DNA from: a virus
DNA length: 64,000 bases
Strand: one strand, 5' to 3'
Virus record (IMG/VR): IMGVR_UViG_3300008339_000021
Span: 26,206 to 90,205 of that record
Numbering within the stretch: position 1 is the stretch's first letter; every line of letters starts with the position of its first letter. Of the stretch, positions 56,852 through 63,982 are shown in pieces. A program made the position numbers and the translations under genes. Below the pieces are notes generated by a model that saw only the letters and a list, made by a program, of their open reading frames with translations, made no database searches and was not told the DNA's origin.

Positions 56852-57366
56852 TACATATCATAGGCTAATCCTTGCCCACCCCTTACTTTACTTGATTGTT
56901 CTTCTTGAAGATCTTTGTATGCTCCTTTAAAAGATTGTCTTATTGATTCATAATTTTTAGCAGCAGCTATTAATGAATTCATATTACCATCCCGCCCATG
57001 TGTAATAGGTGTTATTTCCATATATCTAGCTAATCTATCTAACATAGATGCAATACCTTTGTATGCTCTGGATGTAGGTGTTTCATACATCTTTTCACAA
57101 AACCTTAATGCTGCAAAGATTGTGTCATCCTCAGTAGAAAACTCTGCTTCTATTTCTTTTAGAATAATATACTCTTTATCTTGTTCTGGCACAAAGAAAA
57201 AAGGATTCATGTCTGGATTAGGACAGCACATGTAAAACAAATAGAGGTAAACTTTTAAATAATCATCTGGATACTCATCCATAACATCTTTAAGAGCCTT
57301 TAGTGTATAACAATGTTCAGTAGGTATTACTACACCGTTTTGAACATCAAATAGTTTTGCATACAT
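56851..57366 (-). CDS. Conserved small packaging-region protein (possible TerS)
   Basis: A 171-residue, acidic, mainly helical protein immediately upstream of TerL, sharing one base with it. Segments include LKALKDVMDEYPDDYLKVYLYLFYMCCPNPDMNPFFFVPEQDKEYIILKEI (in parts) and ITHGRDGNMNSLIAAAKNYESIRQSFKGAYKDL. The position just ahead of TerL is where the small terminase subunit is found in many phages, and a helical oligomer would fit. There is no clear helix-turn-helix, so TerS is only a positional guess. Confidence 0.55.
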   Translation of the reverse strand: MYAKLFDVQNGVVIPTEHCYTLKALKDVMDEYPDDYLKVYLYLFYMCCPNPDMNPFFFVPEQDKEYIILKEIEAEFSTEDDTIFAALRFCEKMYETPTSRAYKGIASMLDRLARYMEITPITHGRDGNMNSLIAAAKNYESIRQSFKGAYKDLQEEQSSKVRGGQGLAYDM

Positions 57367-57367
57367 C

Positions 57368-58204
57368 TTATTTCTTTTTAATAAAGGTAGGACTTTCTTT
57401 TATATGATTCATTACAGCAATTACCTCATCATATAAATAAGGTACTGGAATTGGAGTAACATCTTTTACAATTGGGTCCCCATTCATATCTTTCTTTGCT
57501 ACAGGATATCCCCAGTCATCTTTACCATCTGTCTCAAATTTAATATGATGAATATATATTGTACCTGGCAATAACTTAGGATTATGCTTAAGTATAATAT
57601 ACATATAAATACTCAATTGTAAAGCATAGTGGTTAAAGTTGCAATCATCTAAATGAGAAACTGGATGGAGCATCTTCTCTGAAATTCCCTCCCAGTCCTT
57701 AAATGACTCCATCTTAATTTCTTTATTAGTTTTATAGTCAATGATATTAACTCTTCCATTTACAACTTCAACTAAATCTGATTGACCACAAATACCAGCA
57801 GACTTTAAATAAACCATATGTTCTGGATAAACTCCTGGTTCAAGTTTTTGATTTGGTGCATATTTAATACCATCTTTTAACGGCAGTGGTTTAAATATTG
57901 GAACAGTTACACCTTCTCTTTCTATTGATGCTAAAGAACACAAATCATCTTCTCTTTGATTATGATACCATGTTCCTAAGTCTGTAGCTCTCTTAGCTTC
58001 ATTACTCCAAATATCTTGAATAATTTTTGGTTCAATTCCAAACCATTTGGATCCTTGTTTTTTAGAAACTTTTTCTGCTGTTTTTTTAGCATCAAAAGGT
58101 TTCTTTAATGAGGATATAACTGTAGTTACACTATACCAGACAATGTTATGTTCATTGTCTATACTCTTGTAACTATGATCTTGTGCATTAAAAAATATAC
58201 TCAT
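57368..58204 (-). CDS. PD-(D/E)XK nuclease (RecB/Cas4-like)
   Basis: A protein of 278 residues when started at the ATG at 58204, which makes an ATGA overlap with the stop of the zinc-ribbon gene. An upstream ATG at 58267 would overlap that gene by 67 bases and is less likely. The nuclease core is ICGQSDLVEVVNGRVNIIDYKTNKE, cited in parts, with D143 and D156-x-K158 (numbering from 58204), followed by a HYALQLSIYMYIIL helix with the Q/Y motif. The N-terminal SVTTVISSLKKPFD and TDLGTWYHNQREDD match the lead helix of RecB-type exonucleases. It may process DNA ends for recombination or packaging. Nearby TerL and IHF-like genes support DNA processing. Confidence 0.8.
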   Translation of the reverse strand: MSIFFNAQDHSYKSIDNEHNIVWYSVTTVISSLKKPFDAKKTAEKVSKKQGSKWFGIEPKIIQDIWSNEAKRATDLGTWYHNQREDDLCSLASIEREGVTVPIFKPLPLKDGIKYAPNQKLEPGVYPEHMVYLKSAGICGQSDLVEVVNGRVNIIDYKTNKEIKMESFKDWEGISEKMLHPVSHLDDCNFNHYALQLSIYMYIILKHNPKLLPGTIYIHHIKFETDGKDDWGYPVAKKDMNGDPIVKDVTPIPVPYLYDEVIAVMNHIKESPTFIKKK

Positions 58205-58503
58205 AAGCTGTCTAATTGATCTTCTTTCTTTTCTGATACTATGGATGCCCATTTTTTTGCAGGACATGAAGTTGATAGAGATCTTGTTTTAAATGATAAA
58301 GAACAACCACACAAAGAACAACATGGTTGAGTACCAGGCATAACACATTCTTTACCTTCTATGTCTTTATCAGGACACACATTACAGATTTCCATTCTTA
58401 ATTCTGAAACATGCTCTACAAATTCATCTTTAACAATTGAATTTGTTATACCTTCAATTATCTGTTTCCGGTTCTTCCAAATTTCTTTGAGACTTGTTTT
58501 CAT
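58201..58503 (-). CDS. Zinc-ribbon protein
   Basis: A 100-residue protein. The N-terminal helical part (MKTSLKEIWKNRKQIIEGITN) is followed by a double Cys region, CNVCPDKDIEGKECV, then CCSLCGCSLSFKTRSLSTSCP, that would hold two zinc ions. The PCC-x2-CGC-x-L-x2-K motif is common in small phage zinc-ribbon proteins of unknown role. It overlaps the IHF-like gene by 50 bases upstream and the nuclease by four bases downstream, so these genes are translated together. Confidence 0.75.
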   Translation of the reverse strand: MKTSLKEIWKNRKQIIEGITNSIVKDEFVEHVSELRMEICNVCPDKDIEGKECVMPGTQPCCSLCGCSLSFKTRSLSTSCPAKKWASIVSEKKEDQLDSL

Positions 58504-58858
58504 CTTTTTGTTTTTTAAACTCTTGTTTTTTTAGTTCTAATTCATCTATTTTCTTTTCTAGATTTTCAAGACACTCTACTTTATCTTCAAGCATTTTTTT
58601 ATTATAGTATGCTTTAAAAGTAGAAGTGTCATGAGAATCTAAAGCTTTTTTATACCGTTGAATTGATTTCTTTACTAAACTTGGCCTAGCAACAAATTGG
58701 CCCAATCCTTCAACATTAATTCTAGGATAAGTAAGATTTGTTAAATTATTTCTAATACTCTTATAGTATGTTTGTATTAAATCTTCTATAAGTTCTACAG
58801 GTTCATTTATTTCTTCTGCAAACTCTTTATATAACTGACTAGATTTTTTTGGAATCAT
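58454..58858 (-). CDS. IHF/HU-like DNA-binding protein with coiled-coil tail
   Basis: A 134-residue protein. Residues 1-70 follow the HU/IHF plan: helical dimerisation part (SQLYKEFAEEINEPVELIEDLIQTYYKSI), then NVEGLGQFVARP, which fits the family's strand motif G-x-G-x-F-x-x-R-x that starts the DNA-binding arm. The C-terminal half is a Lys/Glu coiled coil instead of the usual arm end. crAss-like phages commonly encode an IHF-like subunit, in support. It would bend DNA in packaging or replication. It overlaps the winged-helix gene by four bases. Confidence 0.7.
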   Translation of the reverse strand: MIPKKSSQLYKEFAEEINEPVELIEDLIQTYYKSIRNNLTNLTYPRINVEGLGQFVARPSLVKKSIQRYKKALDSHDTSTFKAYYNKKMLEDKVECLENLEKKIDELELKKQEFKKQKDENKSQRNLEEPETDN

Positions 58859-59214
58859 TTGCCAAGAAATTTATAATCTAACAATACACTGCCTTCTGTT
58901 TGAATTTTTAAATTAGGATTTATCATTACTATTTTTTTGTTTTTAGCATCTTTTGATATTAAGTTATTTTTTTCACATTTATTAATACAATTTCTTACTG
59001 TTTGCTCTGACTTGAATATGCTATATTCATCAGAAGCTTCAAAACAAAAACTAGACAATTCAATTGGTCCAACTGTACTAAGCAAAGTCAAGCACTCTAA
59101 GTCAGAATCACTCAATGTTATTCTATTTATATAACAATGAGTAAGTATCTGAAATTTAATAACATCTTTTTTAGACATTATTACTTTCTTTTGTACTTGA
59201 TTTACTATAGCCAT
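58855..59214 (-). CDS. Winged-helix-like DNA-binding protein
   Basis: A 119-residue protein. The middle (LSDSDLECLTLLSTVGPIELSSFC) and IFKSEQTVRNCINKCEKNNLISKD look like the helix-turn-helix of a winged domain, with KNKKIVMINPNLKIQ as the wing. The end is EGSVLLDYKFLGK. An upstream ATG gives a basic leader MAIVNQVQKKVIMSKK; an internal ATG at residue 13 is an alternative start. Placed at the head of the packaging operon and coupled (ATGA) to the IHF-like gene. A regulator of late genes or a packaging-site binder are both possible. Confidence 0.65.
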   Translation of the reverse strand: MAIVNQVQKKVIMSKKDVIKFQILTHCYINRITLSDSDLECLTLLSTVGPIELSSFCFEASDEYSIFKSEQTVRNCINKCEKNNLISKDAKNKKIVMINPNLKIQTEGSVLLDYKFLGK

Positions 59215-59216
59215 TT

Positions 59217-59525
59217 TTAGTTCTTTTTAAGTTTTCTAGAAATGGCTTCTGCATTAGATACTTCTTGTGGTGTTGGGAATGGATATTCTTCCTTGTCATC
59301 TTCTTCACCTTCAGGGCCATTTTCCATTTGATTCATCATCATTGCATATTGCATTTGAAGACTTGTTCTTTTAAATCTTACTTCATCAATCTTCATTAAT
59401 AACTCTTCATGTTCATACTGAGCTTTTAAATAGGGCATTGAATCCTTATAAAATTTAAGCATTTCTTTTCTTTTTGCTTCTAATTCTTCTGGAGTAAATA
59501 CTCTTTCTTTTTCTGTGTTTTCCAT
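59217..59525 (-). CDS. Small helical protein, first gene of packaging operon
   Basis: A 102-residue acidic protein. It starts MENTEKERVFTPEELEAKRK and is helical through QYEHEELLMKIDEVRFKRTSLQMQYAMMMNQM, quoted in parts, with an acidic linker EGEEDDKEEYPFPTPQE. No known motif. It follows the lysis-cassette terminator and a promoter-like box, so it opens a new transcription unit ending with TerL or beyond. Function not known. Confidence 0.6.
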   Translation of the reverse strand: MENTEKERVFTPEELEAKRKEMLKFYKDSMPYLKAQYEHEELLMKIDEVRFKRTSLQMQYAMMMNQMENGPEGEEDDKEEYPFPTPQEVSNAEAISRKLKKN

Positions 59526-59548
59526 TTTTTATATATTTTAAGTTTACA

Positions 59549-59557
59549 CAAATATAC
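59549..59557 (-). promoter_or_regulatory. GTATATTTG promoter-like motif of packaging operon
   Basis: GTATATTTG on the minus strand includes TATATTTG, an exact match to the Bacteroidota -7 box TAnnTTTG. It lies 23 bases before the ATG at 59525 and just after the lysis terminator. Confidence 0.5.
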
Positions 59558-59582
59558 AAGAAAAGTTTAAACCAGAAATATT

Positions 59583-59617
59583 TAAACAAAAAATCCAGGC
59601 ATAGAACATACCTGGAT
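59583..59617 (-). terminator. Rho-independent terminator closing the lysis cassette
   Basis: A seven-base-pair stem ATCCAGG/CCTGGAT (59593-59599 with 59611-59617), extended by two more pairs after one mismatch, is followed on the minus strand by TTTTTGTTT. It is 20 bases after the stop of the 52-residue gene. Confidence 0.8.
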
Positions 59618-59636
59618 CACTATATGTAGTATAGGT

Positions 59637-59795
59637 CTATCTATTCTTAATTGTAAGATTTAAAATTGTTATTGAATAAAAGTTTCTTGCAGGATCAAGT
59701 TCAATTGAAAAAAAATCTACCATAGAAATTCTACATCTTATAGTTAATGCTTTCCAACTAGGTTTATGATTTTTCCAATTATTTCTAAACTTCAT
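59637..59795 (-). CDS. Small gene coupled to the amidase, 52 residues
   Basis: The ATG at 59795-59793 shares one base with the amidase TGA (TGATG), and the frame stays open to the TAG at 59637-59639. The protein starts MKFRNNWKNHKPSWKALTIR, continues through VDFFSIELDPARN and ends ITILNLTIKNR. It is basic in the first half and strand-like in the second. A terminator follows 20 bases later, so the gene exactly fills the space. The coupling suggests a role linked to lysis, but nothing in the sequence proves this. Confidence 0.7.
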   Translation of the reverse strand: MKFRNNWKNHKPSWKALTIRCRISMVDFFSIELDPARNFYSITILNLTIKNR

Positions 59796-60478
59796 CACAC
59801 TAAACTTTTAAGCATTGCAATTAACTTAGGTTGAGGAGAGACATCTGATTTATCTCTTCTATAAGAATTATGAGTATACAAACCTGGTTCTGCAGAAAGA
59901 GCATTCTTAGATACTTCCCACATGTCTTTCTCATTATACTTAATCGGAATTCCCCAGATTTTGTTCCAATATAATAGCAATTGTTTTACTGACTCAATTT
60001 GAGCATCTGTATAAGCATGGTAGTATTTATGACCTTTGTATGGTACAGAAAGTTCACATACTTGACTTCCTGGTACTTCTCTACCTACATAGTTATAATA
60101 CTTACCATTTCTATTTTCTAGTGGACCCCAGTTGCATATTTCAATACCAATTGCAAGTGGATCCAATGATCTATATGGTAAAGCATTTGCTCTAAATACA
60201 TCTGGCTTAATACCTAAATGGTAAGCCCAGTATTTAGAAGAGAATGCTTGACAGATTTCTCCATCAATTGTATCTTTAGATAAACCTTTACCAGATATAG
60301 TGATACAGGTAGCTATTCTACCTCTATCATCATTATCCCACATCTTAATTGTTCCAGGACCTGAAGAGTTTCCTGCTGTGTGGTGAAGTACAATCTGAAG
60401 TTTTTTAGTCTCTTCCTTGACATATTGTTTTTCAGAAAGTGGTACTTGTTTAATCTTATTTAAATCTAATACACTCAT
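59795..60478 (-). CDS. N-acetylmuramoyl-L-alanine amidase (endolysin)
   Basis: A 227-residue Amidase_2/PGRP-type enzyme that cuts the bond between muramic acid and L-alanine in peptidoglycan. Zinc and catalytic motifs: LHHTAG (H32/H33), WAYHLG (H87), LAIGIEICNWGPL (E113) and THNSYRRDKSDVSP (H203, K210, D212 as likely ligand and catalytic lysine). There is no signal peptide, so export depends on the holin upstream. The sequence is a single catalytic domain with no separate wall-binding domain. It overlaps the 100-residue gene upstream by one base and the 52-residue gene downstream by one base. Confidence 0.9.
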   Translation of the reverse strand: MSVLDLNKIKQVPLSEKQYVKEETKKLQIVLHHTAGNSSGPGTIKMWDNDDRGRIATCITISGKGLSKDTIDGEICQAFSSKYWAYHLGIKPDVFRANALPYRSLDPLAIGIEICNWGPLENRNGKYYNYVGREVPGSQVCELSVPYKGHKYYHAYTDAQIESVKQLLLYWNKIWGIPIKYNEKDMWEVSKNALSAEPGLYTHNSYRRDKSDVSPQPKLIAMLKSLV

Positions 60479-60780
60479 TACTTCTTATTAAACTTATTTA
60501 CAAAAAATTTTGAAAGCCATTCTCCCGCTTTTTTAAGAAAATTGTTTTCTGCTTCTATTGTAACATTTGTACCTTCTTCTGTTTTTGTTACATTCACATC
60601 AAGTTTTTTACTGTCTAGTGTAAATTCTTTCTTTACTTCATCTGTGTGAACTTCAACATCTACTTTAGGAGTATCAACTACTACATCTACTTTCTTGCCT
60701 TCCTTCTTTACTTTAGCTTTGACTTTTTTGGTTTTTACTTCCACCTCAATGTCTTCTATTTTTTTTGCTTTTTTAGTCAT
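60478..60780 (-). CDS. Charged lysis-cassette protein
   Basis: A 100-residue protein composed mostly of Lys, Glu, Val, Asp and Thr, with alternating V/K repeats (EVEVKTKKVKAKVKKEG; VDVVVDTPKVDVEVHTD). Such alternation suggests beta strands or an extended structure. The C-terminal 20 residues (KAGEWLSKFFVNKFNKK) form an amphipathic basic helix that could bind a membrane. It lies between the small membrane protein and the amidase. A spanin-like or regulatory role in lysis is possible. There is no lipobox. Confidence 0.6.
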   Translation of the reverse strand: MTKKAKKIEDIEVEVKTKKVKAKVKKEGKKVDVVVDTPKVDVEVHTDEVKKEFTLDSKKLDVNVTKTEEGTNVTIEAENNFLKKAGEWLSKFFVNKFNKK

Positions 60781-60790
60781 TATTTATAAT

Positions 60791-61027
60791 TTATGGATTT
60801 GTAATTTCTTTCTCTTTACTATCTTCTACTGTTAACTGAGATAATGTAGCTGCTACTGTACCAGCAGTTACTACATATGTTGCTGCAGTTACTATGGTAG
60901 CTGGTAATGCAATTGGTGCAGCAATAATAAGTCCTGCAACTGTACCTGCTATAATTGCAATTTTCTGAACTTTCTTCCAAAACTTAGGTGTTTTAGCTTT
61001 CCATCTTTGTCTCAGATTTTTCTCCAT
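60791..61027 (-). CDS. Small membrane protein of the lysis cassette
   Basis: A 78-residue protein with a basic start (MEKNLRQRWKAKTPKFWKKV), two closely spaced hydrophobic segments (IAIIAGTVAGLIIAAPIAL and ATIVTAATYVVTAGTVAATL) and an acidic tail. This plan fits a small holin, antiholin or pinholin. Its start lies 35 bases inside the end of the preceding holin gene, so the two are coupled. Which of the two forms the lethal pore cannot be told from sequence. Confidence 0.65.
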   Translation of the reverse strand: MEKNLRQRWKAKTPKFWKKVQKIAIIAGTVAGLIIAAPIALPATIVTAATYVVTAGTVAATLSQLTVEDSKEKEITNP

Positions 61028-61511
61028 TTTCTTTCTCTATTAATTTTTTTAATCCAAATCTAGACTTTAATACTCTTACTAAAGATTTAGGAAGTAAATT
61101 TATATCTCCTAGATTTTCCAACAAAGATACAAAATATACTGAATAAAATCCTCCTATTACAACTGCAGGCAAGTAGTAGTATATTCCATTACTCTTTGCC
61201 ATGTACCAGGATATATGTAAAATATAAGATGTAGCTACAAAATATAAAGGCATTCTCCATATTTTAAAACTTACAAATCTCTTGTTAATTATCCCTTTTG
61301 CAATTCCTGAAATCCAATCTGCAAACATTAATGACCACAGTGTAAATACAGCTGTTGGGTCATCCCATATGTAGTTTGTAATAAATGATGTAATTCCTGC
61401 AATAAATGCAGCACAACAGTTGACAGACCAATTTTTAGCACCAACAAGTGAGTAAAAAAAATCAAGTGGACTTGTGAATCCTATAAAACCTGAAGTTGCC
61501 TCTTCTTTCAT
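60993..61511 (-). CDS. Phage holin (multi-TM)
   Basis: A 172-residue membrane protein with about four hydrophobic segments: near 30-50 (NCCAAFIAGITSFITNYIW), 55-75 (AVFTLWSLMFADWISGIAKG), 85-105 (MPLYFVATSYILHISWYMA) and 113-135 (YYYLPAVVIGGFYSVYFVSLL). The ADWISGIAKG motif followed by RF-x-S is the signature of the phage holin family often found in Bacteroidota and Firmicutes phages. The C-terminus is basic and cytoplasmic. It opens the lysis cassette and has a GTATATTA motif 18 bases before the ATG. Confidence 0.75.
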   Translation of the reverse strand: MKEEATSGFIGFTSPLDFFYSLVGAKNWSVNCCAAFIAGITSFITNYIWDDPTAVFTLWSLMFADWISGIAKGIINKRFVSFKIWRMPLYFVATSYILHISWYMAKSNGIYYYLPAVVIGGFYSVYFVSLLENLGDINLLPKSLVRVLKSRFGLKKLIEKENGEKSETKMES

Positions 61512-61529
61512 TTTCTAAATATATACTAA

Positions 61530-61537
61530 TAATATAC
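61530..61537 (-). promoter_or_regulatory. GTATATTA promoter-like motif of the lysis cassette
   Basis: TTTTTTGTATATTATTAG on the minus strand contains the recurring 8-mer, 18 bases before the ATG at 61511. It is the clearest example of the motif with its T-run and trailing ATTAG. Confidence 0.5.
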
Positions 61538-61578
61538 AAAAAATTTTTGATATTACGTATAAATACTTAGTTTATTAA

Positions 61579-62043
61579 CTAAGCTCCAAAAGTTTCTATC
61601 TTATAGTAGATTTTAATCCTTAATGAGCCATCACCTGTTGTAGGATTATCACCATTTGGAGTACCCATTACAAGATTAGCATTTAGTACATCTTTGTTAG
61701 TTTTAACTTGTACAGATCCTGAACCACTACCAACTGTTAATGTATTTCTAAGATTACCAGATATAACACAAACTGAATCTGTTGCACTTGTTAATAATGT
61801 TTTATCTACATAAGAATCAAAACATCCATCTAAATAAAATGTAGGGGAAGATGGAAATACATATGCTGTACCATTAAATTTATACTCTATTTGTATCCTA
61901 TCTATAACATAATACTGGGCTGCTCCCGGTGCTGGTAATAATTCAAATGGTGTTCCAAGTGTAAGAATTTCTACTGAACTTAACTCTATTAATTGTTCAA
62001 TAAACTCTGAACTTGTTCCAGATATTTGTACTAATGTACTCAT
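61579..62043 (-). CDS. Small beta-rich virion/decoration protein
   Basis: A 154-residue protein, mostly strands with Gly/Ser/Thr turns: TPFELLPAPGAAQYYVIDRIQIEYKFNGTAYVFP (in parts) and GSGSVQVKTNKDVLNANLVMG. The end DGSLRIKIYYKIETFGA is a typical last strand of a small jelly-roll. It lies with four other small beta proteins at the window's right end. A decoration or fibre-tip protein is likely, without a recognised family. Confidence 0.65.
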   Translation of the reverse strand: MSTLVQISGTSSEFIEQLIELSSVEILTLGTPFELLPAPGAAQYYVIDRIQIEYKFNGTAYVFPSSPTFYLDGCFDSYVDKTLLTSATDSVCVISGNLRNTLTVGSGSGSVQVKTNKDVLNANLVMGTPNGDNPTTGDGSLRIKIYYKIETFGA

Positions 62044-62112
62044 TGTTTTTAAGTTTATCTAATTATGTCTTTTCAATCTATTGATATGTACATTCCTAAT
62101 ATATCTTCTGAG

Positions 62113-62625
62113 TTACCTTACTCTATTTATGGTAGCAATTACAGAAGGAATTGCTGGTAATGGTGCAACTGTAGTATTTCTAAGTAATTCTATAGAAGAT
62201 GCACTAGCTTGCCACATGATTTGAACATTACTTCCTGCATTCATTTGTGTAAAAAAGTTCCAAGCTGCTACTAACAAATCACCATTATTTGCTAATGTAA
62301 GTGTTGTGTTACTATCCGGAACATCTACTCCATCTACTCTAAACCAAATATAAACCTGTGTTGCTCCTCCACCTGATGTTTTATGTAATTGAGCAGAAAA
62401 AGCAATGTTATAAACTCCTGTTTGAGTTACTGTAATTTCAGTAGGATCACCAAATAAATCATTTACTATAGACACACCATTAGTAGCTGCAGGATCTACA
62501 CTGTTTAATTTCATTGCTTTTGCAGTAGATATTCCAGTAGTTTGTGTAGTAGTATCATAGAAAGAACCACTAGCTAACTGATTTAATACAGCTTGAGCAT
62601 TATCAGTATGAATAGTAGTACTCAT
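62113..62625 (-). CDS. C1q/TNF-like jelly-roll protein, fibre or decoration candidate
   Basis: A 170-residue beta protein. The pattern SGSFYDTTTQT, TQTGVYNIAFSAQLHKTSGG, QVYIWFRVDGVDVPDSNTTL, LLVAAWNFFTQMNAGSNVQIMW and PSVIATINRVR follows a C1q-like jelly-roll common in phage fibre tips and virion decoration proteins. The family generally forms trimers and can bind receptors. It starts 4 bases after the 231-residue gene. Whether it sits on the capsid or the tail is not determined. Confidence 0.7.
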   Translation of the reverse strand: MSTTIHTDNAQAVLNQLASGSFYDTTTQTTGISTAKAMKLNSVDPAATNGVSIVNDLFGDPTEITVTQTGVYNIAFSAQLHKTSGGGATQVYIWFRVDGVDVPDSNTTLTLANNGDLLVAAWNFFTQMNAGSNVQIMWQASASSIELLRNTTVAPLPAIPSVIATINRVR

Positions 62626-62629
62626 AAAA

Positions 62630-63325
62630 TTATATAATCCAAGTTACTACAAAGGTTGTTCCTGTTGCATCAAAGAATATAGCATCTAGTGTATTATTTA
62701 AAGTTCCACCATCATAATTAATAGTAACTCCTGCTGGTAATACTTCACCATCTACAAGTCCTGATGCAGATCCTACATTAGCAATAGAAAAACTAAATGC
62801 TCCAGCAGGTGTTGAACCAGTAGTATTTACTACCGTAGCAATTCTTGGAGTTCTTAATACAGGTGATAGATTAGTATTAATATTAGTTACTAAAGTATTG
62901 ATACTAGAAGTTAAACTTTCTATAGACACTAAATTAGATGTATATGATACAATCTGTGCTAAGTAACTATTAGGATTAACATATGTAATAGGAGCAACAG
63001 GAGTTCCTGGAGTATTTGATCCAGCTAAAAAATATACAGGTGGATCAAAGGTAGTTCCATTCCAAATTCTTACCTCTAACCATGTTGCACCAGTACTATC
63101 TACTACAAGAGCTGCTTCATAGTCAGTACCATTTTGAATGGCAGTCAATATTTGTACTAGCAATGGCTCAACTTGATCAGTATTATCATCTATATCTTGA
63201 AGAATATCATTTGCTAGTTTTAGTTGATCACATATACACTCCTGTCCTATCAACATTTTAAGTTGCCAGGGGAAGTTATTCCCCTGTAAACCACTATTTT
63301 TTAAATTACCAATACTATTTGACAT
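62630..63325 (-). CDS. Virion protein with N-terminal attachment motif and beta C-terminus
   Basis: A 231-residue protein. The N-terminus GNNFPWQLKMLIGQECICDQL, shown in parts, resembles conserved attachment segments of Bacteroidota phage virion proteins. A helical stalk (LANDILQDIDDNTDQVEPLLVQIL) and a hydrophobic Ser/Asn/Thr heptad-like region (SIESLTSSINTLVTNINTNL) follow, then a small beta domain ending LDAIFFDATGTTFVVTWII. The plan attachment-stalk-head fits a fibre. A strong hairpin lies within codons for residues 14-20 (see separate entry). Confidence 0.65.
   Translation of the reverse strand: MSNSIGNLKNSGLQGNNFPWQLKMLIGQECICDQLKLANDILQDIDDNTDQVEPLLVQILTAIQNGTDYEAALVVDSTGATWLEVRIWNGTTFDPPVYFLAGSNTPGTPVAPITYVNPNSYLAQIVSYTSNLVSIESLTSSINTLVTNINTNLSPVLRTPRIATVVNTTGSTPAGAFSFSIANVGSASGLVDGEVLPAGVTINYDGGTLNNTLDAIFFDATGTTFVVTWII
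63267..63286 (-). other. Strong GC-rich hairpin in the 5' coding part of the 231-residue gene
   Basis: CAGGGGAA and TTCCCCTG form a perfect 8-base-pair stem with a 4-base loop, about 40 bases inside the gene. No T-run follows on the minus strand, so it is not a standard terminator. It might affect translation or mRNA stability, or reflect the amino-acid sequence GNNFP only. Confidence 0.4.
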
Positions 63326-63340
63326 GATAAATTATTTTAA

Positions 63341-63673
63341 TTAAATACGAGTTTCAGCATCAGCTATAAGATCACCATCATTTCTTCTGCCTGTAGATCT
63401 AACTACTTGAACTGAATAATCTGTTTCAGGAGTTTCTGGATCATCAATAACTACAAAAGTTCCTACAGGAACACCTTTTAGATAAGCCATATCTACACTT
63501 GGATATACTCCAAGAGAAAGTAATCCTTGTAGTATTTTTGTAAGTGCTGCAGCTTTTTCATCACCTGTTGTAGAGTATTGTAATAATACATATACTTGAG
63601 GTACAATTGTATCTACAGTAATAGTATCTATTATTTCTATAGCAAGTTGTCTGTCTACATTAATATCTGCCAT
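63341..63673 (-). CDS. Hypothetical small virion-region protein
   Basis: A 110-residue acidic protein. It contains INVDRQLAIEIIDTITVDTIVPQVYVLLQYS (in parts), then an amphipathic helix DEKAAALTKILQGLLSLG, then strands GTFVVIDDPETPETDYSVQVVRS. No known motif. Located between an 87- and a 231-residue gene with 14-15 base gaps. Probably a minor structural protein of the fibre module. Confidence 0.55.
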   Translation of the reverse strand: MADINVDRQLAIEIIDTITVDTIVPQVYVLLQYSTTGDEKAAALTKILQGLLSLGVYPSVDMAYLKGVPVGTFVVIDDPETPETDYSVQVVRSTGRRNDGDLIADAETRI

Positions 63674-63687
63674 GACTAATAGTTTAA

Positions 63688-63951
63688 TTATTGTACAATC
63701 TTAACTATTAAGTCACCTGCAGGTGCTGGTCCTGTTGAAGTAACATACCAATCTCCTTTTTTCAATCCTGCAGCTAAAGCAGCAGTATTATTGGCATATA
63801 CTCGTTGTGTAGCAAGTTTGTATCCCCAATCAAAGAAAAACTTATTTACCGACCTGTTTAGGTACTGGTACATCTGAGTAAGTTTTGATTTATACTCAGG
63901 CATCGTAGATCTAGCATTATCTACATTTTCAAATTCTGGTAAAGCTCCCAT
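63688..63951 (-). CDS. Hypothetical small protein, first of the right-end unit
   Basis: An 87-residue protein: ARSTMPEYKSKLTQMYQYLNRSVNKFFFDWG (in parts), a helical and aromatic segment, then KKGDWYVTSTGPAPAGDLIVKIVQ, a short beta hairpin. The GDWYVT-type ending is common in small domains at the tips of phage virion proteins. It starts 23 bases after a GTATATTA motif at the window's right edge. No specific function recognised. Confidence 0.55.
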   Translation of the reverse strand: MGALPEFENVDNARSTMPEYKSKLTQMYQYLNRSVNKFFFDWGYKLATQRVYANNTAALAAGLKKGDWYVTSTGPAPAGDLIVKIVQ

Positions 63952-63974
63952 GATATAAAATTTTAATTACACTA

Positions 63975-63982
63975 TAATATAC
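63975..63982 (-). promoter_or_regulatory. GTATATTA promoter-like motif at the right edge
   Basis: TTTTTTGTATATTATAGTG on the minus strand, with the 8-mer 23 bases before the ATG at 63951. It shares the T-run context with the copy at 61537. Confidence 0.45.

Noticed and set aside
58205-58267. Longer start for the PD-(D/E)XK nuclease at 58267
   Set aside because: It would overlap the zinc-ribbon gene by 67 bases. The ATG at 58204 gives a typical ATGA junction and retains the whole nuclease domain.
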